Shown here piece after piece: positions 8,542 through 21,413 of a stretch of 64,000 nt of DNA. This DNA is from Stratiolaelaps scimitus. Lineage: Eukaryota; Arthropoda; Arachnida; Mesostigmata; Laelapidae. Position 1 is the stretch's first letter. Each line of letters starts with the position of its first letter. A program made the translations under genes and the position numbers. The stretch spans positions 16,949,001 to 17,013,000 of the forward strand of contig JABWDB010000003.1 of NCBI GenBank assembly GCA_019614645.1. Direction: 5' to 3'. The notes under the pieces are model-generated. The model did no database searches. It was not told where the DNA came from and saw nothing but the letters and a program-made list of their open reading frames with translations.

Positions 8542-10420
8542 ATGCTCGCGGCGGTATCTAGCATCGCTCAGGATGTTCTCCCGTGCCATCGCGCGCTCAG
8601 TGCTGCATTAGACGCGCAGCAAAAAGAGATCTTGAAGAACATTACTGCGCTGACACGTAACACGTCCATACTCGTTCCTGCTCGTGTTCCGCCCGAACCA
8701 AACGTAAGAGCCCATTACAGGAGGCATTTCACGGACGGAGTTTTTAGCTCTAGTGAAAGGAAAGAAACGGTTTCCTGACCTGGCAGCATCTGCTTGTTGG
8801 AGATGCAACAAAAAGAAAACTTGTACTTGTAACAAGGCGAAGGACAAGAAGCTAACGAGGAGATAACGAGCCAACAACGGCAACCATATACCCACAACGG
8901 AATAAAGAACGGGAAGTTGCAAATGCAGGTAGGTGGCTAGGTGCTCAAGGGGTCCAGTGCGCGCCGAGGGCGTCCGGGTTGAAGCTTACCATCGGCCGTT
9001 CTCCTCTTCAAGTGGATCTGCTCCCTACCTGGACAGCCGGCCCAAGCAGTCAGTGCCCCTTCTCAATTCAGATCCGCCACCAGCATGACCTGGCCACGGC
9101 CTGTGCCAATCACTGCAAGAATGAGCAAGTTGCTAGTTCAAATGTCTGGATTCAATGAAGCAACGGTGGCAACCGAGCATGATTTGCCTTTGGATAGAGC
9201 TGGCGGTTCAACCGTTGGCAACACGACCAATTCCGGGCGGCCGTGTTCATGGACGTTATCGACTTCTGCATGCTGTACATATTAGTATTGCATTTGATGG
9301 CTTGCTTTGCTGTGTCCTGAAATGTCGACCGATGTACGCGATGCTTGCAAACTTAATGTTATTGTCGGCAGTTCTAATTGCTTATCTGGTTAGAATTATA
9401 ATACAATTCGAAACCCTGGCCCAAATACAGCAAGTGGTGCCTGAGTATGTTCAGGGATACCCCAACGATGGCATTATGCTAACCGTGAATCGTGTCTTAC
9501 GCAACACGAACGCCCACGGGTAGGATCATTTCGGTCTCTTTGATCCACGGTTCTTTCGCCCGTTCGTGACATCGGTCCGTGTGATTTTTGATCCAACAGC
9601 ACGTTCTTCAAGCATGTGTTACATTGCAACACCTGCACACGCAAAGCCAAAGTATGCAAACCGCTAAACTCGAGGACGGTGACCTACTCAACCACCGTCG
9701 GGATAGGCCCTGAACAGCCCTGCATCGGGCTAACGATGGAGGCGCCTGTCTCCTAGACAAATTACCTTCGTTGGCACATTCTCCTATGAGCCAGCATGTT
9801 TCACACGATGCCGGTGGTCTTGTCCGAGGAATCCTTCAGTTTCAGCGCACAAGCCCTCCGTGGATTCGGACGTTTTGTTGGATACCCGTCGGCACGAAGA
9901 ATATCATCGGACGTCAAGCCATCGACGGTTCCTTCAAAAGTCCCCACGGTAACAAGCCTGCGTGGACGAACGTTCCTGCCGAAAGCCAAGAGGCATTCAC
10001 CGGCGTCCAAAGTTAGAGACGAGAGACCCCCTCAACGTATCAGCCGGTTAATATTTGAACATGTGCAGCAACAGCGCTTCCTGAGTATGTTCAAGGAGAA
10101 CCTGTGGGAGAGCTCTTGTTGTCCACCGCATCCGTTGCTTTGCTTAGCCTGCAGGGCATCATCCGGCACTGTCGAGAGCGAAGCCAACTTATGGCAGCGT
10201 ATGCTCTCGTTGAGTAGCTATGCACCCCTTCGGCTGCACCAGTCCTCTTATTCATCCCACCATTCAGAAGTCCATAGAAGATATAGACTTCGCTGATCTA
10301 CTCTTCGGCAGATCTCACTTCTTTGCTCTGCTCTCTTTGCCACACTTTGCCAGTCCTTGCTCGTTCCCACAGTCGACTGGGTCTCCTATGGATATCGCCT
10401 TCGCACCCGTCATCCCGTAA
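8542..10420 (+). other. cluster of short plus-strand open frames, unassigned
   Basis: Several plus-strand frames crowd here. 8542-8778 encodes 78 codons. A frame ending near 8866 carries CWRCNKKKTCTC. 9155-9523 includes a hydrophobic span starting MYAMLANLMLLSAVLIAY. 9796-10296 is ATG-started, with 166 codons, basic and Ser-rich. They are in different phases and none matches a family I know. They could be parts of a decayed gene or chance. I list the cluster because its open-frame density is higher than in the following 2.7 kb, which has almost none. Confidence 0.2.
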
Positions 10421-11215
10421 CTCAGCTGGCGGATTTTTTTGAATGCGCAGGGCCGTCGGTCTAATATTATCGTGAGCGGCTCGTATCGCGGGACCATTCG
10501 AGGAGATAGAGAGAGAGATAAGAAGAATAAGAGACATAGAAAATGAATTGTCTTGCATTTTCCACGAGGTTCGGCTTAGGCCGCGGATAGGGTTTCCCGA
10601 TTACTATGTTTGGGTTAATGTGGGCCCAGCCAATTGCGAAATACAAGAATCGTTCCTACAGCACCGTTTCGCGGAGAATGTTGAACGAAGAGCGTTGTCG
10701 TTGTTGGTGTCATCTATCTTCTGCCGCTATGAACATGTGAATATTGACTCACTTCAGCTTCAACTTGTCTAAGCGTTGCGATTGCCGCGAATTAAAATAT
10801 CGCAGCAGAAGGATCTAATTCAGCCAGTGCTTGCAGGACTCACGATTTTGGAACAGTTTAGAAGGTTCGCGGAGTATGACACGGATTTATTTGCCAGTAT
10901 TTAAACTATACAGATTAGATCAGTAAGTGGCAATCGCAATAATGGACACATTCAACATATTGAGCCAGTTGAGACTGGGTCGATCTTGAGCCAAACCCTT
11001 GGTCGTTTTCTCCGCTCGGTGCGGCAACAGTGGCGGTTGCACATCATTTGTTAAATTGTTGTCTTAGCACATTGTCTCAAAAAGTCTGATGTTTGATTAT
11101 CCTTCAGTGTCGTAGAAATTCAGCTATACAGTTGAATGATTACTGGGAATGGATGTTATGCACGTTTTATCAATGGGTCATGTATACTTCTAGTTAGAGC
11201 AGGCGTCGTCCCCCG

Positions 11216-11234
11216 CTCTCTCTCTCTCTCTCTC
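11216..11234. repeat. (CT)n microsatellite
   Basis: Uninterrupted CT dinucleotides. No AG acceptor follows closely, so it is not called a splice site. Confidence 0.9.
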
Positions 11235-11705
11235 CTTCCAACCCGTTTGCATTTATGCTATTGAATTATTTGGGCGTTGGGTCTCCCCGTGGCCAAAGCA
11301 AACTGCCTTCAATGCTAAGAGGAAGTGAATTCATGGAAAAAAAGTGCTAATTGTAATACGATTACATATGATACTGAGGGCCAAATTATGGTGAAGAGCC
11401 ACAGGTGTCGTAGCAGGTCCAAGGGTTTTAAAAGCGGTCGTTTCGTGACATAGACTCAACGGAAACTGAACTAATACTATAATAACAAACTGGATGGAGC
11501 AAGTTGCTTACTCGGTTCTGAAATCTTACCATCTAGGTGTTTCGCTTCCATTGTAACGGTGCCAATTATTCCAGGTCAAGAATCAGGTTAGTGCCGCCAC
11601 CGCTACGGTTAGACACACACCCATGTATGATGTAAATAATGCCAGAAATCGGTCGCATTTGAAATAATCCATGAGACGACACTTCCACTAATCGCTATTC
11701 TTTTT

Positions 11706-11783
11706 AGGAGAGCTTAAGCGTTGTGATAAGACTGCAGTTCCGTTAATAAGCCAAGCCCCTTGTATTGTATTGTGTATTGTGCT
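11706..11783 (+). repeat. dispersed repeat family, copy E
   Basis: Reads GAGCTTAAGCGTTGTGATAA, then CTGCAGTTCCGTTAATAAG, then CTTGTATTGTATTG. These are the three blocks shared by all copies of the family, in the orientation where an AATAAA-like hexamer follows GTTCCGT. See copies at 12.6, 18.3, 55.0, 55.5 and 62.6 kb. Confidence 0.7.
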
Positions 11784-12600
11784 CATATGGACATAGTAGC
11801 AAATATAATCTTGTTACGTTTGTCGATGCATATATATATAAATATATATATATATATGCATGCATTATCATATTTTACTCAAGTCGCGAGTGGTAAACAG
11901 CTAGTTAAACCTTCGGTTCGGGCCTAACTAGCCCTGCCGAGTGCCCACTTGCTGTCCCTTTGTTGATTTTCGTGTTTAGTTCGGCTGGTTAATCTGTGCT
12001 CGTGTCAATTCATTGCCTTTGGTGGCCTCTCCGATTTCGAATGGTTCACACGACAACACGTCAGAAACACAACAGCAATGATAGCGGAGACTCTGGCGAG
12101 GAGGCACAAAGTGTTCTATGATAAAAGTTCGTGCGCCCTAGCAACAGTAGTATTAGTATAAGGGTTGTGTTGGATGGTTAACAACAAAGTTCACAACTTG
12201 TCATGATGATTTTCTGGAAACGTTTAATTAAAACCCGAACAAAGACTTAGAGCCAATGTTTAATTGGCAATTGTAATTGTCGCTGTTCCTGCTGCTGCTG
12301 CTGTTGTTGCTTTGTTCCCGGCAACGCTCTGGATGGCCCTACCCAAGGCTGGATCTCATTCTATCCTTGTACCGTTCCAGATGTCAAATGCCGCCTGCTA
12401 AACAGACAGTAGTATACACAATCTGAGACGCGACTAGAACAGCGCTGCGGATTCTGGTAAGGAACTTTAGCTGGAATCAGCTAGACAACCTCGTTGATCG
12501 TGAGGTCAAAACATTAACAGAAAATCACTAGGGATAGATTGCCGGTTTCGAACTTCCAATCCACCGATTAATGCTAGACCAAACTGGACGATAAGGATAC

Positions 12601-12720
12601 TTCTCGAGATAATTCAAATGTTTTGTCAATTATTTCTATATTGACGTAACGGTGAAATATTACAACGCTTAAGTTCTCGTATTAAAAACAAAAATAAAAT
12701 AAAGAAAACGATCACCAAAG
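12601..12720 (-). repeat. dispersed repeat family, copy B
   Basis: On the minus strand it reads TACGAGAACTTAAGCGTTGT, then CCGTTACGTCAATATAG, then TTTGAATTATC. The block order is the same as in the other copies, with more divergence in the middle. It lies about 0.9 kb from copy E in opposite orientation. Confidence 0.62.
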
Positions 12721-13343
12721 TATTTCACAAAGTTCTTTGAGGTGACATACTGTCAAAACTTATCACAAAGTCATAATGAACAATAAAATTACAAGTGGTT
12801 TACAATTCAGTAAAAGCAGATTCAGTAGTTACATATAATATAATAGATGTTATATAAACATTTACCCTTGACGAACTATGAAAAACAAAGGCGCACAAAG
12901 CCTCGCAAGTTAGAATACCTAACTGGCTATTCACTGAAATGATATACTGCCTAAGGCGACTGAGTAACGTACGACGCCACCCTGCCTAGAAACCTAATTA
13001 TGCTCACCCATAATCTAATTATCTGCTGTTTATAAGCCGTAAAGTTTTATTGTATATTTAATCACCTAAATAGAATCACCTAGTTACATGGCCACCAATA
13101 TAATATGCGTAAATGGATCCCAATGTGATCAACATGAATAGATGTAACTTGGCCAGACAGTATGATGAAAAATCCGTGATGTTAGCGCTAAGAGGTTTTT
13201 GTTTGTTCACGTAACTAAGGAGGTGAACTTCAACATCCAGTCATGCTCCATCATAACGACGAGGTCAGGTGTTCAGGTTCCAACAGATGATATGACAGGT
13301 AAGGGATAATGCACGATCACGGAAAGTGGCCGGCTAGCTTTGT

Positions 13344-13369
13344 TATCCAGATCATGCAGGATCTGGATA
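13344..13369. repeat. perfect 10-bp-arm hairpin
   Basis: TATCCAGATC and GATCTGGATA are exact inverted arms around ATGCAG. Short, so chance is possible. Confidence 0.6.
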
Positions 13370-13445
13370 CTTAACGACCAACTCCAGCGGGAAATTATAG
13401 ACTAGGTCAGCTATAAAGAACTGGCTTAGTTCCAATGAGAGATTA

Positions 13446-16400
13446 GTGGTAACGTTTGTGATGGAAATCTTTCTTCTGCTCTTATCTCGCCCTGGACAGG
13501 TGTGTGGACATCATTGTACAATCGGAGAGTGGAGAAAGTGCAATCAATCAACCAACCAATCACTAGATCAGTTTCGTCATCGGTTGGCGGTAGCACGACT
13601 TTCACTCAATATAATATATTATAGGTACATAATTACCCCAGCGGGGGTGTATAAACGCACCGTGGGTGTCCGAAAGAAACGAACGGAATGCCAGAGAGAG
13701 AAAGAGATCAGGAGTTACTGAGTAATCGGGTGAAGGCCTCTCGTTCCCCTAAGAGACGCTTAGGGAATCATAGGGCAGGGGTTGCAGGGAGGGCCGCCAT
13801 GCAAACCAAATGCGTTAACCCATTTTATCAATTAGACCGAAAGCGACCGCCGCGTGGCGCCAGTGGATGGCACTGGCCTAGGGAAATTTAGAAGGGCAGC
13901 TTTAATACTCGTCCGATCCCGCCGAACGAAGGCCCAATGAACCCCCGGCGGCTCTCCCGAGGAGTTCCTAGAAGACATCAACTCTCATTGCCGCTGTCAT
14001 TTGATTTGTAACACCACAGTCGAGCATCGCTTCATTTTGATAGGGGCCCCCGAGCCGCCCGTACTGTCAACCCCTGCACGCCCGCAGTACCCGCCCGGCG
14101 ACCCCAAAGGCAAACCCCTCATTGCAGCTTTGCCATACGAGTTGCCTAGACCTTCCCCCCCGCCGGACCGATTCCTTCCATCGACTTATGTGACCCTAAT
14201 TCTGGACTTCGCCTCGTGTAACAAGGACAATATATTCGTTGAGAGTGAGAGAGCAGTGTATGTGAGAAAGATTTAGAGAAAGAGATAGATCGAGAGTTGT
14301 ATGTACACCCGCGTTCGCCCACAACAGTCTTCGTCGCTAGCGCGAGCAGTTTCGAACGGCTGACGAGGAAAACGATGCTGGCAGAAGGGGATACCCTTCC
14401 CTTGATCTTTCCTCACAGTGGAGGCTATCAATGGTGTTTGGCAATTGCGAGTAGGGTGATGTGCAAGACGAAGAGGAACGGAGAACGCCACAGAGGCTAA
14501 GAGCACGCCGCAGATAATGAGAATAAGAAGAATATAATTACGATGTTCATATCGGCTGCAGATACGAGAAATCGATCTTGCTGGACATTCCTTGGAGAAA
14601 TCTAATGTCCATCAGTGTTGCGAAGCAAATAAGTGTTCAAGGAATAGTTGTGAAGGGCACAGTTAAACGTGTGTGGTCGACTTGAATCAGGTCAATCATC
14701 TCGTCAAGTCAGTGCCAGGCATGCGACAATTATATATTATTATCAATTGAGGAAAAAATATGCAAGCATTTTGCCATGTGCAGGTTCACACGCGACATAA
14801 CACGATTATTATTGCATATTGAAACCTATAACATAATAAGTGGCAAAATGTAGACCCAACAAAATTGCAATAAATATGACAACGCTATTGAATATCACGA
14901 AATTACCCGTAAACACTACCGCTATAATACTATCTATTTATTGGTCTATACTTATTTTTGGTATGTGTTTTTCTTCTACGTGTTTAGTTCGTCTTGTCTA
15001 ACGCCAATGCCATAACGACTGAGAAGGCGAGCATTCAAAACATCCCCATCAACAACAGTTTATATTTTGTACGAGATACAATATATAGGGTAAGTTAAAG
15101 TCGTCTCATACTTATTCCATAATTCACATGACTAACTGAAAGATAATCTTATATCTCAATCGCATCTCAACCGAGCCGTGTACCAACAATCTAGTTAAAC
15201 TGCATAGGATCTCAATGCACACTCGCACTACGCCCAGACACTTTTACAGTAGTTCACCGATAATGCATCAAAACCAAAATATCCCTTCCCTCGACTCAAA
15301 CACTAAATTCAGGCAAGTCGGCGAGCGCGAGTACACTAAACACCACACCATCCCCGCCCCCCCCCCCCCACTGTGAGCGACGCGCTTCCCCTATAGGCTT
15401 CGACTAAGAACGCTGTACCGAATCCCTCCGTCCAATCTTCCTCCCCGTGTCGCTTGGCCATATATTCGGGCGTCTCATACAACAACCTCGCATTTCCCCC
15501 TCTCTCTCTCTCGCTGTCGGTCTATCGCCCTCTACAAGGGACTATTTCTTTCAACAGACGTGTCCCACACAGGCCTCAACTGCCCGACTGTGTGTTGTCT
15601 CCTGTGGATCAGTTCCTGGAAGCACATTGTCCTTTATCTTCCTCCCTCCTATTAGACGGTATCACTTGGTGTCGTTCGCTTTCGCTTGCTCAGCGACACA
15701 TCGCTCCCTTCGCCTATGATGGTGGGTGACGCGTACGAGATGTCGTAACACAAAGGTTGGCGTACGCGTTTGCGTGTCTGTATGTGTGCCTATCTATTCG
15801 TCGGGCTGTCTGCACATCGTAGATCGGCGCGCGCGAAGTCGGAGAGCTCAAATGAGGGAAGGTGCAAAATTCTTCGTGGGATCTACAGAGGATGCCTCCA
15901 TCGCATCCGCTCGAAGGATTTCGTTTGAATATGGGTTACAGTATACAGAACGGCGCAGACGAATTTATTAGATACACATGTATCTCTCTCTATACGTAAT
16001 GTTGTTAACTTCGATATGGCATGTAAAAGGAACCACCCCCGCTATTTCGTTATGTGCTCGTGATTTGGCAAATCTACACAAAATCATTCCAAAATGGCAG
16101 GCTCTGTTTCGACATACGACACTAAACAGAACAAGAATTATTCGCAAAACGGTGAAATGGAGCGCAGAATAGGAGCGTTCGGGATGTTCAGTATTCATTT
16201 TTCAAAAAAAAAAAGACAGTCTCACATTCATCTGAGAATCGAACACGAATTTCTGACGGTCTCCTTTCTACTTTAATAGTCTAGTCTCAATCAAGTGGTT
16301 ATGATCCAAGAACTTTATTGTTTCCGGAACAATAGGTTCAGATAAGGTTTTCCCCACCGATCCGAAAACAGTAGCAGGGCATTTACTAACATTCAATTGC

Positions 16401-16845
16401 CTTAAGCTTAACCTAGCGTAATGCGGAAATGTTTAGTTAGGTCGCGATTGCGTAACGACACTTTTTGTTGAAACCTTCGCCTCTGTTCTCCCTATATACT
16501 TATAGCTTAATTTGCCAATTTAGCCTTGAGGTCAGATGTCATGAACCTGTCCCTTCCAAGTACTGTCGCGGTAGTCTTACTATAATATATTGGTGAGTTG
16601 CCGGAGAATGCCTGCAGAAGTCAAAATAGGCATGAGTGTGATATATATCGTCAACTGCCTAGCAATTCTGGCTGGAATTGCGCAGTTTGCGCTTTGGTTC
16701 GGCTAGAAATTGCCGGTACGTCTCGCTGGCTTCACCTGATCTTGCGAAATCTAGTCTAAGACAGTAGACGCGGACAGGACGATATGCGCACAGCGGCATT
16801 GGGCGCTGTTTCCAACCATCTCTTTCTCCTCCATGTTCTTTGCAG
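13446..16845. other. anonymous stretch, GC-moderate with poly-C tract
   Basis: Short unassigned open frames (for example 14001-14276 plus strand, Pro-rich). A 13-base poly-C run lies at 15357-15369, followed by CT-rich sequence. 14507-15440 is AT-rich with no open frames worth noting. Confidence 0.4.
15357..15369. repeat. poly-C homopolymer
   Basis: Thirteen consecutive C residues after CCCG, in a C-rich context. Confidence 0.9.
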
Positions 16846-17238
16846 CAAATGGAATTCAGCATTTGTCTAATTTCACTAAAGCGTCGGTTTGGACTTAAGG
16901 AGACGTTCACCGACACCGTCGACAGAGCGACTTCTATAGCCGGGCGCTACTGCCATGCCTCCGGTGTTGTCGCTGCGGAGAAGTCCTGCAGCAGCGAAGC
17001 CGTGATTGCTATCGTCGTCGTCGCGAAGTGCTCGGCGAAGTTGGCTTCTAGCGACCGAAGTATCTTCGTGGTATATCGCCGTATAGCACCGGCCCAGCGT
17101 CTAGCTGCAATCTCGCGAGGCTGTGACGGTAGCGGCGCCGGCCGCACCGGCAGTAGCAGCAAGCAACGTCTAAAACGGGGCGCCAAAAGCGACACTGCGC
17201 AGCCGTCGACATTGTGTTCACCGTCGCCGTCACGCTAG
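16846..17238 (+). CDS. candidate coding exon with strong splice acceptor
   Basis: A textbook acceptor, TCTTTCTCCTCCATGTTCTT then TGCAG, ends at 16845. The next codons are CAA ATG G, an ATG at 16849 in a good translation-start context. The frame stays open for 130 codons to a TAG. The product begins MEFSICLISLKRRFGLKETF, then becomes Ala/Ser/Val-rich and ends in a basic Ser-rich tail, following the high GC of the segment. Overlapping minus-strand frames are also open, which weakens the case. No domain is recognised. The arrangement would suit a first coding exon after a 5' untranslated intron. Confidence 0.25.
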   Translation, partial: QMEFSICLISLKRRFGLKETFTDTVDRATSIAGRYCHASGVVAAEKSCSSEAVIAIVVVAKCSAKLASSDRSIFVVYRRIAPAQRLAAISRGCDGSGAGRTGSSSKQRLKRGAKSDTAQPSTLCSPSPSR

Positions 17239-18289
17239 TCTAGCAGATTTCGTTGTTGCTCAGCGTCTTAGACTCGAATACGGCAAGAAGCCAGTAGAAC
17301 CCCGACAGTCACTCCGCCGCCCGGCTCTGCCGCCTATCTGGCCCCCTTTGCAACAGGCCACCGAGAAGCCAATTAAGTCGCCTCGGAGAGCACTTGTCAC
17401 CCACAGCTCCACAGCAACGACGGCAAATGGCCAGACCAGCAACAGCTATGTACGTCTCAAGCCTCGCACAGCCAGCACACATCCTCGTATAGAAGGAACT
17501 CGAACAAGCAATGTGAGGTTAGTTAGATTGTGATATGTACCCCCCTCCCTTCAGGGCCTAAACGAACATACGCATGCAAGGACGCTCGCAAGGGGACCGA
17601 CGACGGCGCAGGCGCGGCAGAGAGAACGATCGATTGTGACGGAACTAAATGTCGGTTGCTGACATCGCTGCGCGTTTACCACAGCTTTCCCCATTCTCCG
17701 TACGAGTCCATGGTATCCCACAGTCTATACCCTAATCGCGGCTTAGCCGGAATGCGCGAGTGGGCAGTCGTTGTGTGGCTGGGACTACTTAATGCGCAAC
17801 CTACGGCACTATCTGGTAGATGCATTTGAATCGCATAGGCAGGTTCATACGGAAAAAAAAGCCTGTTGGGAAAACAAGGTGACCTGTCAGCCCACTGAAT
17901 CAGGGTTTCTATACGTTTCGTCTGTATTGTAGATCTTCATGGACGCCCAGAATCTGCAGCCCCGAAGTGCTGCTCTATCATTGCTGCTTTTACCGGCGTT
18001 CCGTTATGCATTTCCGATATGGGGGGAGGGCATTGAGGTTTAATCATCAAATCATCAAAGGCTCAAATCATCTACCAAGTGATGCTCTGAGGGCTATGTG
18101 TAGTAGAAGCCGCAGAGTTTCTGTTGATGATCTATTATATTTACCTCGAATAATTTGCTCTCGGTTGACAGGCTTAACATTATGAGGGTTGCGCTGCTTG
18201 CATTTAAGATGACGAAAGGTAGGATTCCGCCTTACATCTCATTCCCACTCATCCCTGTCACCTGCCGCTCTAACCCACATAACTAACTT
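17239..18289. other. anonymous GC-moderate stretch
   Basis: Short unassigned open frames on both strands, with no motif recognised. Confidence 0.35.
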
Positions 18290-18520
18290 GCCATAACACA
18301 CATATGTAGATAATTATTAAGAATGTGCAAATCAATGTTGTGAAATAATTATTGACCAAACGGTGCTATTGTCAATGTATTGTGAACGGTGAAATATTTT
18401 TTACTTATTACTTTGTAAGCGGACTTGAACAATGTGACAGTTGCAGTTCCGTCAGTAAGCGACAGCTTGCATCGTATTGTACAATCGCGCTGTATTTCGA
18501 AATGATGGTCGCGAATTTCC
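18290..18520 (+). repeat. dispersed repeat family, copy F (long copy)
   Basis: Aligns by eye over about 200 bases with copy C on the minus strand at 62.6 kb. Shared blocks in order are GCCATAAC, TAAGAATGT, GGTGCTATTGTC, TGTGAACGGTGA, AACAATGTGACA-like, GCAGTTCCGTCAGTAAG and GTATTGTACAAT. These two copies define the longest extent of the family. Confidence 0.72.
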
Positions 18521-21340
18521 TCAACCATCATTGCGCAATGCTTCCCTCACAAAAGCACACGACTACATGAATTGGATTGACAAACAATCATGACTGCCGT
18601 TTCCTGCTTGTGCATTGCATCTGGACAGTAGTTAGCAAATGAACGATCAACGTCAGGTGACGAATGGGGGCTGATGCAGAACAGGTATACAAGCATGTCA
18701 ATATCTTCAGGCGGCAGCTTCAGAAGTTGTCCATATTCACACCCGGTACAACGATCGGTTGCGAGAGTCACATGAATGTTTGCCTATTCATTCATGCCAC
18801 GATCGTTGGTGTGTCATTAAGGCAATCCCATTAGCAACAGCTTAACCAGTCCATCTTCGAATCACTTCTACGATTTCGACGACGCGCTCACGTAAACCGT
18901 TCATGCTTTCGCGATCATATATTTATCATATATCAAGCTCAGTCTGGCGTTGTACTGTTACACGACCGCTTCTTCGTCTAAAATCACCCTTGACTCCACG
19001 AGTCCAGTAGCTTCCAGCGCAATGGTTGTGTCTGCTAGACGGGGGCATTAGTCGTCATTGCTGGCAGGAAAGTGGCATGGTCGCTTGGCGCTCTCCCTCT
19101 ATGTGGCCTGATGTTAGCGCACATTGCGCAACAACTGCGCTCAACTGCCTCAGTACAACAGCAGCAGTGTCTGGCTTCGGAATTACACCAGCTCAGCCCT
19201 GTTAGGGATTCAACGATGGCCGCGCATACAGCAGACGTCGTCATCCACTGTTATCCTTGTTCTGCGATCTCTTGAACAACACCTCCACCGTCACCGCCGC
19301 CACCACCACCAACCCTAGCGGCAGCAACAACTTTGAAATGGCCTCGCCTCAATCTCGTAGAAGCGACCGTGTTACCGGAGCTGGCCGCGCGGTGCTGGCG
19401 TCACTTGTGGCCGGCAACCAACGGACACCAAGCACGAAACGAGTGACTCGAACTCATTCGTCCAACCTTCTCCTCGTATAGCGCCATCCTTGCCCCCTCC
19501 CCCCCCCCGTCTGCCCAACGCTCCGTCGCCATGTTGATGAATATGATTATTCTCCACGAGTCCTCGAGACAGGACGATACTCAGTCGGGAAAGATCAACG
19601 AGCGCTTGTGTTGCCTCGAGACCAAAGGCGAACAGGAGAATTGGAGTGGCCTGGATGTACAGCAGCAGACCGGGAGGCGAGAAACGGATATGAAGCAATG
19701 CCAATGAGGATCGTCCCTCACCGGGTGAAGTGGAATGCCGCTGGACTCCTAGTGACGAAGGGCTCTCGCGAGCGGCAGGCCGCGCGTACACTTAGTGCAT
19801 GGGTGCCCCGGACACTCTTTCAATGTCGACGAAGGAGGGACCACTAGAAAACGGGCTGGGGTCGGTTACATGAACGCTGAGCTGCGGTGCACCCCTCAAG
19901 CCAGGAGCACACCGCGTTGCCCAGCTTAAGCCGTTGCCTTCCCCATCGCGCGCGGTCGTACCTTGTAGCCGGGCTGGCCACTACGACCACTCAAACTTCA
20001 CTACGCTCACGCAGGCAGGCAGGCAGATGCATGCAGAACCCCTTGTCAAAATACTGTCAAACTACAACGTCCCAGTCCCGTCGTACCCTTTCTCTCTCTC
20101 TCTGTCCCTCTCGGCTAAACTAAACAACACACTTGCATCTATGCTGGCAGACATCCATATATATATATATATATATATATGCAAACGCCTAGATACAGCC
20201 CTCAAGCGTTACGATAAGCAGTGGATTTGCTGCATGAACCGACAGGTCGACTGGCCGGATAGCCGCCTGCAACTGTGCCGCGAGTCATGCGAGGAACAGT
20301 CAGTCGTACTGGTGATAGTAGTAGTACTAGTTGTAGCGGTAGCAAGCCACATGTTATAATAGTAGTGTTAGAGCTTACCCCCAGCTGGGCTGCTCGGTTG
20401 GCTACTCTGTTCCACGACTGCAGCTCTCTCTCTCTCTTTCTCTCTCTCACTTCGACAGAGCGCCTAACCCCCCCCGGTTTGTTTGCCCCAGTTCCTCACC
20501 CCTCTCTCTCTCCCCCCCCTGCTGACGCTGCTTTCTTTGCTGACTAATATACATAAGCACTCAGCATCGCGTGACACACGAACGCGATAGACGATAGCAG
20601 CCAACGAGGCCCACGAGGACACGTGCTGTAGCTTGCAGAAAGAAAGCGCATGTCTGGCTGAGATGATGTTGATGATGGTGATCATATCGGCCGATGCAGT
20701 GCCGCCGCCCGAAATTCGCACAGCCCTTAGCCAGCCCCCCTCCGGGTGTATTTCTACATCGGTGTCGTGTATTTCATAGTCAAGGCAAAGACGATGGAGA
20801 TGGATCACCAGCCTTCATCAGTATCCATATCTGTACCTATATATCTATATGTATATATGTGCGTGCGTGTGTGCTTATGTATAGGTAGGGTCGAGTTGGG
20901 TGGGGTTGATATGTACGATTCGAACGGCTTCCTGATTATCAAAATCAAACTCTCTCTCTCTCTATATATGTCTCGATACTGATGAGATATTGGTAGTATC
21001 AAACATATATCTAATAAGGTCCATAGCAATTTTTCTCGAAGCAAGCATTCCCATTTCAATGCTGCTGATTTTATACGGTGCTGGTAAATACGCAATATTG
21101 CGAATAGTGCAGTTGCTACGAGGGCAATGACATCATGTGAGAGGGCCCTCGAAATTGTATGAGCGCAATACCGTTGACGAGTGTGACAAATCCTACATAT
21201 TATGGGGATTAGAATCGACCGTCGAATGACAGTACAAATTGGAAGGCAATTTTCAAAGACGAACTACCGGATGATGACACACTTTGGTGTTCTTTAAACA
21301 AATTCATTATCATATATAAGCTACGATATAACAGCTACAG
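18521..21340. other. anonymous stretch, microsatellites and CT tracts
   Basis: Contains GGCA tandem repeats near 20012-20025, CT-rich tracts at 20091-20102 and 20423-20448, (TA)12 at 20157-20180, and scattered short open frames, none assigned. Confidence 0.4.
20157..20180. repeat. (AT)12 microsatellite
   Basis: Pure AT dinucleotide run. Confidence 0.95.
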
Positions 21341-21413
21341 CAGGTGATAGGCTTCTGATAGGCGGCTTGAAATTGAGTTAATTTCAAGGCAATCACCGCC
21401 ATCTCATCACCTG
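21341..21413. repeat. structured bulged hairpin, about 25 paired bases
   Basis: Nested complementary blocks fold into one stem-loop: CAGGTGAT with ATCACCTG, GAT with ATC, GGCGG with CCGCC, and CTTGAAATT with AATTTCAAG around a GAGTT loop. Asymmetric internal loops separate them. The ordered pairing over 73 bases suggests a transcribed structured RNA or an old foldback. There is too much bulging for a confident microRNA precursor. Confidence 0.6.

Larger units (their letters stand above)
10773..13445. other. open-frame desert with microsatellites and two dispersed repeats
   Basis: No open frame over 60 codons on either strand. Holds a (CT)n tract at 11216-11234, a palindromic TA-rich run bounded by ATGCAT at 11826-11861, a CTG run near 12289-12303, and two inverted copies of the dispersed repeat family described below. 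Confidence 0.6.

Noticed and set aside
8708..8866. Cys/Lys-rich segment CWRCNKKKTCTC
   Set aside because: No start codon, short, and the Cys spacing matches no zinc module I can name.
16201..16300. Minus-strand GTTCGATTC followed by a long T run, resembling a Pol III gene with terminator
   Set aside because: No A-box at a suitable distance and no stem pairing for a tRNA; probably coincidence with a poly-T run.
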